Shown: piece after piece, positions 29,401 through 36,300 of the stretch
How positions within the stretch are numbered: position 1 is the stretch's first letter
How the letters are laid out: each line of letters opens with the position of its first letter
Source: an uncultured Clostridia bacterium
GTDB lineage: Bacteria > Bacillota > Clostridia > UBA1381
Length of the DNA stretch: 64,000 nt
Direction: 5' to 3'
Assembly: GCA_934476075.1 (NCBI GenBank)
Contig: CAKSNH010000005.1
Location: 1 to 64,000, forward strand
Notes under the pieces: model-generated
What the model saw: the letters and a program-made list of their open reading frames with translations, nothing else
The model's database searches: none
Told to the model about the DNA's origin: nothing
Made by a program: the position numbers and the translations under genes

Positions 29401-31366
29401 GGACGAAAATGCAAAACAAGAGGACATTTCAAATGAAAAGGAGAACGGCTGTGCATGGGCTGCTCCGTACAGACTTACAAATACAAATGCGTTTACAGAC
29501 GAGCCGAATGCGATAGTAGACGGCAGTGGAAATCTTGTGGTATTGTACAACAGCTATAATCAGACAATTACCAATGATGCACAAAATCCCGTTAAGGTGA
29601 CGGATTTTGCATTGAAAGCGTCATATATGGAGCCGTGCGGTGCGGTTAATGTTACGGATATAACGTTGTCGGACGAAACTCCGAACGGCGGTGAAACGAT
29701 AGACGTTAAGGCAAGCGTGAAGAATGTCGGTCTTACATATGCTGACGGGTACACCGTAAATATCTATGAAATGAAGGACGGAGCAAAGGGCAGTCTTGTA
29801 AAGAAGATTGAAACGACTGATAAACTTTTGCCGGGCAACACAAATGAGTACACATTTGAGTGGACTGTGCCTGAAAATGCTGAGGGTGTGAGCCTTTATG
29901 CCGAGGCACAGGAAGGCGGAATGACCAATATATCTGTATATGAAAGTGCAAAGATTGAGAAAAAGGCAGTATATCAATTTGATAATCTGAATGTATATCA
30001 AGACAGTGACGGTTATCATCTTGACTGCACAGTTTCAAATATCGGTAATGATGTATCGGCAGAGGACAGTATGAATGTTGTATTTACAGGTCCTTATGCA
30101 ATGGCACTTGAATATCCGTATGAGGACTGTACATTTGCAAAGGTTTCGCTAAGCGGAATAGGTGTGGACGAAAGCAAGGATATTACAGCGGATTTGAAGG
30201 TTATATCCGATGCGTTTGACAGGTACGGTTATGTTAATTGTATTGTCATAGCTAAGGATAAGGACGGGAAAGAAATTACCAAAGGAGAAATCATCAGACT
30301 TTCGGCATCACAGCCGCTTAATATGAAGCTTAACGGAGAGGAATTTCCGGATAGTATTGAGCTTAAAGCGGGCGAAAAGCTGGAATTTAAGGTTTCATGC
30401 GAACCGCAGATACTTAATGATGATGTAAGTGCGGTATTCGGTACAGATGATACATCGGTAGCAATGTTTGACGGTACAACGCTTAATGCGGTTTCGGAGG
30501 GAACGACGGTTATTCACGGTTCTGTCACACCTTACGGAACAGTGACAAAAGATATAACGGTAACTGTAACGGGCAAGACAGAAGATTTTTCAAAGGATTA
30601 TCCGGCGGCGACAGTTAAACCGACAGCAGAGCCGACCCAAAAACCGACAAAACCATCGTCGGGCGGAGGCGGAGGAAAAGGTTTTATTATACCTTTATTG
30701 CCAACGATTGCAGACAATGAAATACCATCGCCGACAGCCAAACCAAGTAAAGAACCCGACATAGCAATTACAGATAAGTTTGCTGATGTAAATGCAGATG
30801 ATTGGTTCAGCGGCAGTGTGGCATATACTGTCGGAAAAGGATATTTTACAGGAACAAACGATAACACGTTTGAACCGAATACAAATGTCACGAGAGGTAT
30901 GCTGGTGACGGTTTTGGGACGTTTGGAAGGAATAGACGTACAAAACAGAAGTGCAAGTATATATACAGATGTTGATGACAATATGTATTATGCACCGTAT
31001 ATTGCATGGGCGGCAGAAAATGGCATAGTAAACGGATACGGTGACAATCTGTTTGGCCCTGACGATGATATAACCCGTGAACAAATGGCAAAAATTGCAG
31101 TGAATTATTTGAAGTATAAAAATGTTATTACAGCAGGTGATTTATCGCTTGATTATACAGATAAAGATGAAATTTCCGATTGGGCAAAAGAGCCTGTGGC
31201 TATTGCGGCAAAGCAGGGAATATTGAGCGGTAATGATGACGGAACGTTTGCACCGATTAACAGTGCAACAAGGGCTGAAACAGCTGCTGTGATTGAAAGA
31301 ATTGATAATCTGCTTGCAAATTATGCAGCAGAATCAGAGAAAGGAGGGGAAAATGATGTACAATAA
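23420..31366 (+). CDS. Giant SLH-anchored surface protein (2648 aa)
   Basis: GTG start with gggggt 9 bp upstream. Layout: signal peptide 1-31 (ending VHAE); Calx-beta-like repeats about 40-110, 230-290 and 295-405, with an acidic Gln-rich insert about 110-225; a long stretch of beta-rich modules about 450-1350; a Gly-rich, aromatic beta region about 1355-1540; propeller-like repeats about 1595-2030 (VQLLKLADGSVFMTFLD); a CARDB-like domain from about 2076; a Big2-like domain about 2310-2390; a TP-rich and Gly-rich linker about 2395-2450; and three SLH domains about 2452-2648 (FADVNADDWF, TREQMAK, TRAETAAV). SLH repeats bind secondary cell-wall polymers, so it sits on the surface. No catalytic motif was recognised; an adhesin or binding role is inferred. 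It shares a transcript with the exporter and overlaps the double-glycine peptide gene by 14 bp. Confidence 0.9.
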   Translation: MNCKGLLKRIISTALSLSMMIGVIQIPVHAEVTDVYIPEMEIGEDILSSDVFYMTAASAQLKEGANERYLFRIGRGGDCSTDAGVTVKISDLTAKYGKDYNISVYGTDVEAESPKDNQSLIEKMDGEEYTESEMKSEEEFAEILKDNEQLRRQTTAEIQNAIDYIENESGISESENDNSAGDEENDAETINTNPLQQARQTYTGVSGEPQRVTATTDTMQQIQQMANVITNAVVGADLTVDFASGESEKYLVIDVKDNNKGDGDRYFYLMLAAPYGTTTNSAASSCAVTIMDDEKQAPSEVSFGEKAYNASGDSVTVEIKREGAINTIAAAHLTSEGGKAQKGRDFSPVDMDIVFPMGVDKRTVDIPIRTEYLVGDADFTLNLQSTADCEITGGTATVTIKGTAGQSSDENVSLEGLEQSSRVSDIVLGDAIDLSAPVKKGNNDHYDGANSYEWNNKQWRMMWADNGNWWKRTFSTSYTGWVGASWEIAKNHGADIAGVQVDWARSGSCANIYAAYVGSGSRDYSWKGYNEKYVYNNKSNFGDGTKTNMFCTYWDPVRISIWNYGGCEDCNNLWIHSIKPIYRPFVVNLQNADALTFLNADGSRSKWQDATFLALSGANNDTNNQIIRYSKEDKNAVTFRQTIGGNVTTPYVYLKNVNIVKDGKTKSIASYGNDASSSHTIRLTSDWIDSNYDYISFEENNSSEAWKNQTGTFGRRGRIEFKPEFGYKDAKVKVNVPQNNMGYLKISGSEKDISAAQTYTYHRGDILKLSTVVRDEYKDMYEPTGFRVSYKYNESDSNWVNRDVIINYDKDNGTSNFLDDNQRLKYGYYEVTPLFQRTGNAITVRVKKSDLDKFDTSYGFFKAVVNETKIDNVEYNEYIVYSKPIYGKVYSLAVRMADNAGADCYPVWKEAGNDKLYDGEVFFCEASNTLENNIVTLSVENSGHTNIYQSVKGYIYNPSYNMQSNETDITNLNPSKGAIVSFGTVFSVIGEDGSFETQPFRAMNDYSGSNRKHYIRYIISQNENDVLKELPLTKTKGSYKDVNVITDGNTNSISTAKVWVNPQNIGKQFVSYENGSIINNIDVYTDNVNQGNIIVLDGENVTVKAKMREPVQYTKIVADSDGKLTEYPNTDEKVKGIKFVIYDQNLKKETAAYEATEKDGEFTANIPVSQALPGNQLYIRVTTDKSHGILTESMVAIKFRFLWKTIEINQVIKNQDKEMNTTTYSDVFTGYTFTQKTTDKVPVLQHIDLPVDMSFVELPFIGNTAMQLDFPFCSVGTIKTDTGYRMYIGISPAQIADKIEGTHMTSYAGDTGAYYKDMFSIEHPIDTFTEGLAQSYKNAFKDVPKLYDGAASALGAPTWRLDVQLGVYFDFAYMKIKNPNNGAENTSCVFTGVGGYVGVSAGVKMAWYTIIPVVFIPGYIGIDISGNVLGFFGAGTDTSKPKITYDDANNATVNFDKKLGKFNASVKMAATVQIYAGVGLAGTVGIRGGGTFTAMGLWEPSDLVSDFGADLVFTLGIWVDLFLFSVPLQYSFPDIKFGSFKEYENLATQLSVADETAKLSLRQPYSDEESRWTAGDIELMSAFGETSVQTIVKNGYEHPDVQLLKLADGSVFMTFLDTDMSRGAAERTVLKYSIYKDGAWSEPKVVQNDSTADFQPSICQIEDGKVMIAWLSSDPAKQTTDKAEEYLSELEVYTAVINPSTGEVSEETQLTNDNYYDYTPKCVYDEKTGDRIVYYVKTASDGSAEEMVNSFANDCVVVYMLYSKEQGRWLFDYYYDEEVKNDDDRQVLIDKWHGQRFLSSPIPELGLDVPNISDFTAITYNGISVYAYTIDKDSSNDTSFDKEIFIQCYDFEKHRTYVPIRITNDSVCDTLPQFVRTGNGEQADTKLFWYRDEKTIAYIDISSLIHSGVDDNGKIKDEYLAGADKEAKDLESLYSYVSAEADNPQGSRYMADFKAVVDNDDIYIVWTQPVSTDEKDADGNYKQCREVYATALIQDENAKQEDISNEKENGCAWAAPYRLTNTNAFTDEPNAIVDGSGNLVVLYNSYNQTITNDAQNPVKVTDFALKASYMEPCGAVNVTDITLSDETPNGGETIDVKASVKNVGLTYADGYTVNIYEMKDGAKGSLVKKIETTDKLLPGNTNEYTFEWTVPENAEGVSLYAEAQEGGMTNISVYESAKIEKKAVYQFDNLNVYQDSDGYHLDCTVSNIGNDVSAEDSMNVVFTGPYAMALEYPYEDCTFAKVSLSGIGVDESKDITADLKVISDAFDRYGYVNCIVIAKDKDGKEITKGEIIRLSASQPLNMKLNGEEFPDSIELKAGEKLEFKVSCEPQILNDDVSAVFGTDDTSVAMFDGTTLNAVSEGTTVIHGSVTPYGTVTKDITVTVTGKTEDFSKDYPAATVKPTAEPTQKPTKPSSGGGGGKGFIIPLLPTIADNEIPSPTAKPSKEPDIAITDKFADVNADDWFSGSVAYTVGKGYFTGTNDNTFEPNTNVTRGMLVTVLGRLEGIDVQNRSASIYTDVDDNMYYAPYIAWAAENGIVNGYGDNLFGPDDDITREQMAKIAVNYLKYKNVITAGDLSLDYTDKDEISDWAKEPVAIAAKQGILSGNDDGTFAPINSATRAETAAVIERIDNLLANYAAESEKGGENDVQ

Positions 31367-31499
31367 TGACGAAGAAAAAGACAAGGGTCAGGATTTGAAT
31401 CTTGACGAATTGGAAAAGGTAGTAGGCGGAGCTAAATTCAATGATGTACCTCGAGTGCCGGAACATCAGATTGATGAGTCGCTGAGAAATAAATCGTAA
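31353..31499 (+). CDS. Double-glycine leader peptide 1
   Basis: 48 residues: charged N-terminus, then the leader motif LNLDELEKVVGG ending at G25-G26. The predicted 22-residue core is AKFNDVPRVPEHQIDESLRN plus KS. The leader fits the LSxxELxxVxGG pattern cleaved by C39 peptidases, and the operon encodes one. The core has no Cys and is polar, and no modifying enzyme is nearby, so a lanthipeptide or thioether product is unlikely; an unmodified signal or surface peptide is more plausible. The ribosome site gaaaggagggg precedes ATG 31353 (a second ATG follows at once). It overlaps the SLH gene by 14 bp. A related peptide is encoded at 61850-61999 behind another SLH protein. Confidence 0.85.
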   Translation: MMYNNDEEKDKGQDLNLDELEKVVGGAKFNDVPRVPEHQIDESLRNKS

Positions 31500-31514
31500 T
31501 AGATTTAAGTTGTA

Positions 31515-31551
31515 AAAAGCAGGTGCAATGTATTATTGCACCTGTTTTTTT
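31515..31551 (+). terminator. Terminator of the exporter/SLH operon
   Basis: Stem aaaagcaggtgcaat / attgcacctgttttt with a short loop and a T run, 15 bp after the stop of the double-glycine peptide. Confidence 0.85.
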
Positions 31552-31560
31552 AATTTGTGG

Positions 31561-31637
31561 GGAACGCAATGACAAAAAATCAAAAATGCTACATTAATCC
31601 CACGCCCGCAGGCGGAGTTTCTATCAGAAGTTTTTTA
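31561..31637. repeat. Dispersed intergenic repeat, copy C
   Basis: Third copy of the element at 1-77 and 13794-13871; the centre (cccacgcccgcaggcgg) matches copy A exactly. As with copy B, it lies directly after a terminator and directly before the 3' end of a convergent gene. Confidence 0.78.
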
Positions 31638-31640
31638 AAT

Positions 31641-32417
31641 TTATATATTTTTAATCGGCAGTGCCACCTGAGTGATAAATTGCTGCTTGTCTTTATGCTG
31701 CGGAGCACCTTCAAGATAAGTGTGACGGCAAGTGCCGACAGTAGTCAGATTATTTTCTTTTGCATATGATAAAAGCTTTTCTCTTGATTGTGAGATATTT
31801 TCATATATTCCGTGATGATAAATACATATTGCACGAGTTTGTTTAAGTTTAACGATATAATCGCCGGTGCTGTCCTGAGGAACAACAGCACAATATGAAA
31901 TTTGGTCGGGAGCGGATAGAGGATACTCGATAAAATACAGCTTTTTTGCCATGTCAATTCCGTGCTTGTGCATTGCTTCCAAGGCAACCGTACGCAGTGC
32001 GTTGGTTTTCTCTGCAATACTTTCGGCACTGATATGACGGCAATAGACTGTTTGTTTTTCGAGAATAATATCTTTTATTGTACCATGCGTATCGTTTGCA
32101 CGCTCGTAAAGTTTTTCAATAGTTATGTCAAGCTCATCACGCAGAGTTTCAAAACGTTTAATTATTGGCAGAAGGTTGCTTTTGCCTTCGAGATACGTTC
32201 TTATTTCGCCAAGAGATAAACCAAGGTTTTGAAAAAGCCGAATTGTACGGATTTTCACCAGTGTATCTATTGTGTAATAGCGGTTTCCCGTTATCCCCTC
32301 TTTGACATCGGGTTTGATTAGTCCTTTATCTTCATAATTTAATATAATTCGTCGGGTAATTCCTATTGTATTTGCAACTTCGCCGATTGAAAATAAATTT
32401 TTTTCTGAGTGTGTCAT
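31641..32417 (-). CDS. MerR-family regulator with GyrI-like effector domain
   Basis: 258 residues. Residues 1-75 are the MerR winged helix (FSIGEVANTIGITRRIILNYEDKGLI, partly quoted as IGEVANTIGITRR). About 80-115 is the dimer helix. About 125-258 is a GyrI-like/AraC-effector-binding fold (YFIEYPLSAPDQISYCAVVP, RAICIYHHGIYENI). The ATG at 32417 is chosen because ttggag lies 7 bp upstream; the frame remains open further upstream but without a ribosome site. MerR-GyrI regulators such as BmrR/TipA-like proteins sense drug-like ligands. A perfect palindrome at 32453-32468 is the likely self-operator. The target gene is unclear, since only a gene remnant lies on the other side. Confidence 0.85.
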   Translation of the reverse strand: MTHSEKNLFSIGEVANTIGITRRIILNYEDKGLIKPDVKEGITGNRYYTIDTLVKIRTIRLFQNLGLSLGEIRTYLEGKSNLLPIIKRFETLRDELDITIEKLYERANDTHGTIKDIILEKQTVYCRHISAESIAEKTNALRTVALEAMHKHGIDMAKKLYFIEYPLSAPDQISYCAVVPQDSTGDYIVKLKQTRAICIYHHGIYENISQSREKLLSYAKENNLTTVGTCRHTYLEGAPQHKDKQQFITQVALPIKNI

Positions 32418-32452
32418 ATATTTCTCCAAAATAAGTATAAAAACTATTGCAT

Positions 32453-32468
32453 CGTACATAGATGTACG
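32453..32468. promoter_or_regulatory. Palindromic operator upstream of merR
   Basis: Perfect inverted repeat cgtacat-ag-atgtacg, 36 bp before the MerR start codon. MerR-family proteins bind dyads of this size between promoter boxes. Confidence 0.55.
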
Positions 32469-32585
32469 GTGTATAATAAATATAACATATAATATTGAAA
32501 AAAGCAAGTAGGGTTTCGGTATGAAATGAATTTATATGTATGTTAATATGTCTGCTGCTCTGAAAAATCGGCATTTTTAACCTAT

Positions 32586-32729
32586 GACATTGACAGAAAC
32601 AACTATTTCAAAATTCGTGATATAACATATGTACTCGATTGCAGAGTCGAGTGGAAAAAAGAGAGTCAACTTATATCAGTAAATACTACTGTTCCGGCAT
32701 ATTATGACCCGAATAAATCTGTGGACTGA
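32586..32729 (+). pseudogene. Remnant of a stalk-domain (copper amine oxidase N-like) protein
   Basis: An open 47-codon tail translates to DIDRNNYFKIRDITYVLDCR, continues with VEWKKESQLISVNTT, and ends in a TGA stop. The NNYFKLRDIxYVL motif is typical of the copper-amine-oxidase-N/stalk domain found in many clostridial surface proteins. No start codon or ribosome site exists and the frame is closed shortly upstream (stop near 32540), so this is the C-terminal scrap of a lost gene. Its terminator survives at 32756. Confidence 0.6.
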
Positions 32730-32755
32730 TATATTTGATAAATATGATAACACAG

Positions 32756-32785
32756 AAAAACGGCAGTTTTTACTGCCGTTTTTTT
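32756..32785 (+). terminator. Terminator after the gene remnant
   Basis: Stem aaaaacggcag / ctgccgttttt with a six-base loop and a T run, 26 bp after the remnant stop codon. Confidence 0.75.
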
Positions 32786-32868
32786 GTGTTGGGAATAAAA
32801 TATAATGTAACCAATATACAACATAAAATAATATTTTTTTACTGTAATAATAAAAAATCTGTAATTAT

Positions 32869-33047
32869 TTTTCGTCGGTCTCAAAAAATCAGTATAAAAA
32901 ACGTTAAAAAAACGGGCAAAAAAATGAGATCGACGAAAAGTAAAAATGGCTTATTTAAGCCGTTTATAAAAAAATGCTTGCAATTTTTAATGAAATGTGC
33001 TATAATATAAAAAACATCAAAGTGGCTTATCTAAGCCATTCTTTGAG
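32869..33047 (+). promoter_or_regulatory. CRISPR leader-like region with promoter
   Basis: AT-rich stretch with a 15-bp inverted repeat (32869-32883 against 32925-32939, one mismatch), two copies of a tggctta-taagcc hairpin (32947-32961 and 33023-33038), and a near-consensus promoter TTGCAA (32978-32983), 17 bp, TATAAT (33001-33006). Transcription would start near 33013 and run into the CRISPR repeat at 33048. This matches the usual placement of a CRISPR leader. Confidence 0.6.
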
Positions 33048-33155
33048 GTGTAGCGTACCTATAAGGAATTGAAACTCATACAAGTTTACGACGGTTTCAG
33101 CTGCTACAATCGCCATTTATACTCTCCGTGTAGCGTACCTATAAGGATTTAATTT
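33048..33155 (+). CRISPR. One-spacer CRISPR relic
   Basis: Repeat 1 (33048-33075, 28 bp) begins gtgtagcgtacctataagga and ends attgaaac, which is the classic 3' end of type I-B and related repeats. Repeat 2 (33128-33155) matches the first 20 bp exactly but has a degenerate 3' end (tttaattt), as terminal repeats often do. The intervening spacer is 52 bp (33076-33127), longer than the usual 34-38. No cas gene is in the window. After 33155 only AT-rich sequence is seen before the GH115 gene. Confidence 0.7.
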
Positions 33156-33195
33156 AACAGATAAAACATTAGCAGTAATTGTTAATGTTTTTTTG

Positions 33196-33224
33196 TTGCA
33201 AAAAATAAATTATGCGAATATAGT
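33196..33224 (+). promoter_or_regulatory. Possible promoter of the GH115 gene
   Basis: TTGCAA (33196-33201), 17 bp, TATAGT (33219-33224). It overlaps the first of two direct repeats tatgcgaatatag (33211-33223) and tatgctaatatag (33241-33253), spaced 30 bp start to start. The repeats could be half-sites for one of the two nearby AraC regulators. Confidence 0.45.
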
Positions 33225-33317
33225 TAAATAAAATGTCAAATATGCTAATATAGTGATAGAAAATTAAAATTTATTAATATATAATTGGCTTGTAATTAAT
33301 TATAGGAGGCGGTAATT

Positions 33318-36300
33318 TTGAAAAAGTTTGTTTCAGCGGTACTGGCAGCGGCTTTGACAGTATCGGTATTTTCGCAGTTTACTTCACTTGCGGAAACTCA
33401 AACGGAGAATAATTCCGTATCGGGGTATATATCCGTCAGTACGGGTACTAAACTTATCGGAAAGGACAAATCGGCAAAAATCTATGTCGACGGCAATGAT
33501 TACGAAAGCGTAATTCGTGCAGTGGGGGACATGAAGGACGATTTAACCGCTGTTTCGGGCGGTACGGTTACTGTCGATATGAGTGCACAAACTCAGTCGG
33601 TGTCGGGTGAGATTAAAATATCAAACATCAACTTATCCGAAAATAGTATGTCTATTGACGGCTATAAGGCACTTACCGCAAGCGGAAAGGGTATTATTGC
33701 AGTGTATAACGAGGATAACTCGATAAGCAAAATACTAATATCCGAGGATAGTGCAAGCAGCACAAACGGCACAGTGCATTTTAAGGAGAAATTCCCTAGC
33801 TTTGACGGTAAAAGAGTAAAGGGATTTTTGTGGAAAACGGAAAATGAAAATTTGACCTCAATTCCGCTTACCACACAAAGCTATCTTTACAAGGAAACCG
33901 AACAGACTCCAAAGCCTACAATGCCTGCCGATGACACTTGGAGCAGTGCGGATATTATTGTCGGTACGCTTGGTATGAGCGGTGCGATTGACAGTCTTGC
34001 CGAAAGCGGTGTGATAGACACTTCGGGTATTGACGGCAAATGGGAAAGCTTTACCGTACAGGAAAACGGCGGTAAGCTTATTATAGCCGGCTCGGACAAG
34101 AGAGGTACAATTTACGGTATCTATGATTTTTGTGAGAAAATCGGTGTTTCGCCATGGGAATGGTGGTCTGATGTAATTCCGGAAAAGGCGGACGAATTAT
34201 ACATAAATATGCCTGACGGCGGATATACCGAGGACGAACCGAGCGTTCAGTACAGAGGTATATTCTTAAACGATGAATACAACCTTAACCAATGGTCAAC
34301 ATCAATGGGTACGGGCAACATGAATCCGCAGACATATGAAAAAGTGTTTGAATTATTGCTTCGTTTGAAAGCAAATACATTATGGCCGGCAATGCACGCA
34401 TATTCAAACGCATTCCACTTGAATGAGGAAAACGCAAAGCTTGCCGACGAATACGGAATTGTAATGGGTTCATCTCATGCAGAACCGCTTTTGAGAAACA
34501 ATCTTGGTGAACTTTATCCTTATCAGCAGCAATGGATTGCCGACCACCCTGACAAAACCTTGTACATCAATACAACGGACGACAGCGGCAGAAAAGTTTC
34601 GTATATGTGGACAGACAAGGACAACAACGGCAATGCTGTGGACAACAAGGAATTTTTGACAGATTATTGGCGTGACAGTGTAAAGACAAACGGAAACTAT
34701 GAAAATATCTATACACTTGGTATGCGTGGTGTGCATGACGGTTCATTCTCAACCAATATGGACACAACAACAGCTTTGAACGAGATTATTGCAACACAGC
34801 GTCAAATCCTTGTTGAAGAGCTTTGCAAGGACGGCAGAAAGATTGAGGATATACCGCAGGTATTTATTCCTTACAAGGACGTACAGGCAATTTATAATTC
34901 GGGTGCGTTGAATATTCCTGATGACGTTACTATCATGTGGACTGACGATAACTACGGTTATGTACGTCAGAATGCAGATGATGCGGAACGTGCAAGAGCG
35001 GGTAAGACAGGTATATACTACCATATATCATATTACGGCTATCCTACAAGTTATTTGTGGATTTCAAGCACACAGCCGGGACTTATTCGTGAAGAATTGA
35101 AAAAATCGTATGATATGGGTGCGAATAAGGTTTGGATTTTGAATGTGGGCGACTTGAAACCTGCCGAAAAGGAAATTGAATATTATGCGGATTTGGCAAG
35201 AAATGTATGGTCAACATCTAACACTGATATAGCGGAAATATATGCACAGAATGCAAAACGTGATTTTAATATGGACGATGCCGATGCAAGAGAATATGCG
35301 GATATAATGGACATATATTATCAGACCGCAAATGCAAAGCGTCCGGAATTTTTGAGAGCGGGCGACTTCTCGATGATTGCATACGGTGACGAGGGCGAAA
35401 GATATATAAACACATACAAGGATATTTGCACAAGAGCCGAAAAATTATATGAAAAATTGCCTGAAAGCAAGAAAGCGTCATTCTTTGAACTTGCACTATA
35501 TCCTATCCGCACCGCAGCAAATATGGCGATAGACTATGTTCAGTCCGACCGAGCAAATCTGTATGCACAGCAAGGCAGAGGTGCGGCGGCAAATGTATAC
35601 GCTAACGAGGCTAAGAGTGCGGTTAAACAGCTAAATACAGACCTGGATTATTACAATTCTATGCTTGACGGCAAATGGAAGAATATCATGAACAATAATC
35701 CGGCAAAATTACAGGGCTGTGACGCACATATCACAACAGAATTAAATCCGCAGACGGTATCTGCATTGGATTATACAGAGCTTGCGGTTATGACCGACGG
35801 TCAGACTGAATATTCGGATAATCCGACAATGATTGTTTCAGCTTATGATACATATGATAAATTTATTGATGTTATAAACAAGGGTTACGGAAGTATTAAT
35901 TATGAGATAACTTCAACCTCCGACGCACTTGTATTTGATAAAAACAGCGGAACTTCATACGGCAGTGACAGAGTGCGTGTAAGCGTTGACAAGACAAAAG
36001 CACCGAGCGGTATAAGCAGTGCGGTGGTTACAGTATCTCAAAAATCCGACAGTGAAGTGATTGACGAAAAGCAAATTGCGGTAACTATTGAAAATCCGAC
36101 CGAGGAATTGACCGAGAAAACATATGTTGAGGCAGGCGGAGTTGTTTCGGTTGAGGCTGAGAATTACACAGATAAAAAAGATGTAAACGGCTACACATGG
36201 AAGGAAGAAAAGGATTTCGGCAGAAGCGGAAATTCTATGAAGGTATATCCTGAAACCGCTAAAAATGCAAGCGAGAGCGATTTGGCAAATTCAGCGGCGT

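Noticed and set aside
31353..31499. Peptide 1 as a lanthipeptide or other modified RiPP precursor
   Set aside because: The core has no Cys and no modifying enzyme of any class is encoded in the operon; only the exporter and peptidase are present.
33000..33200. Active CRISPR-Cas system
   Set aside because: No cas genes in the window and only one spacer with an eroded terminal repeat.
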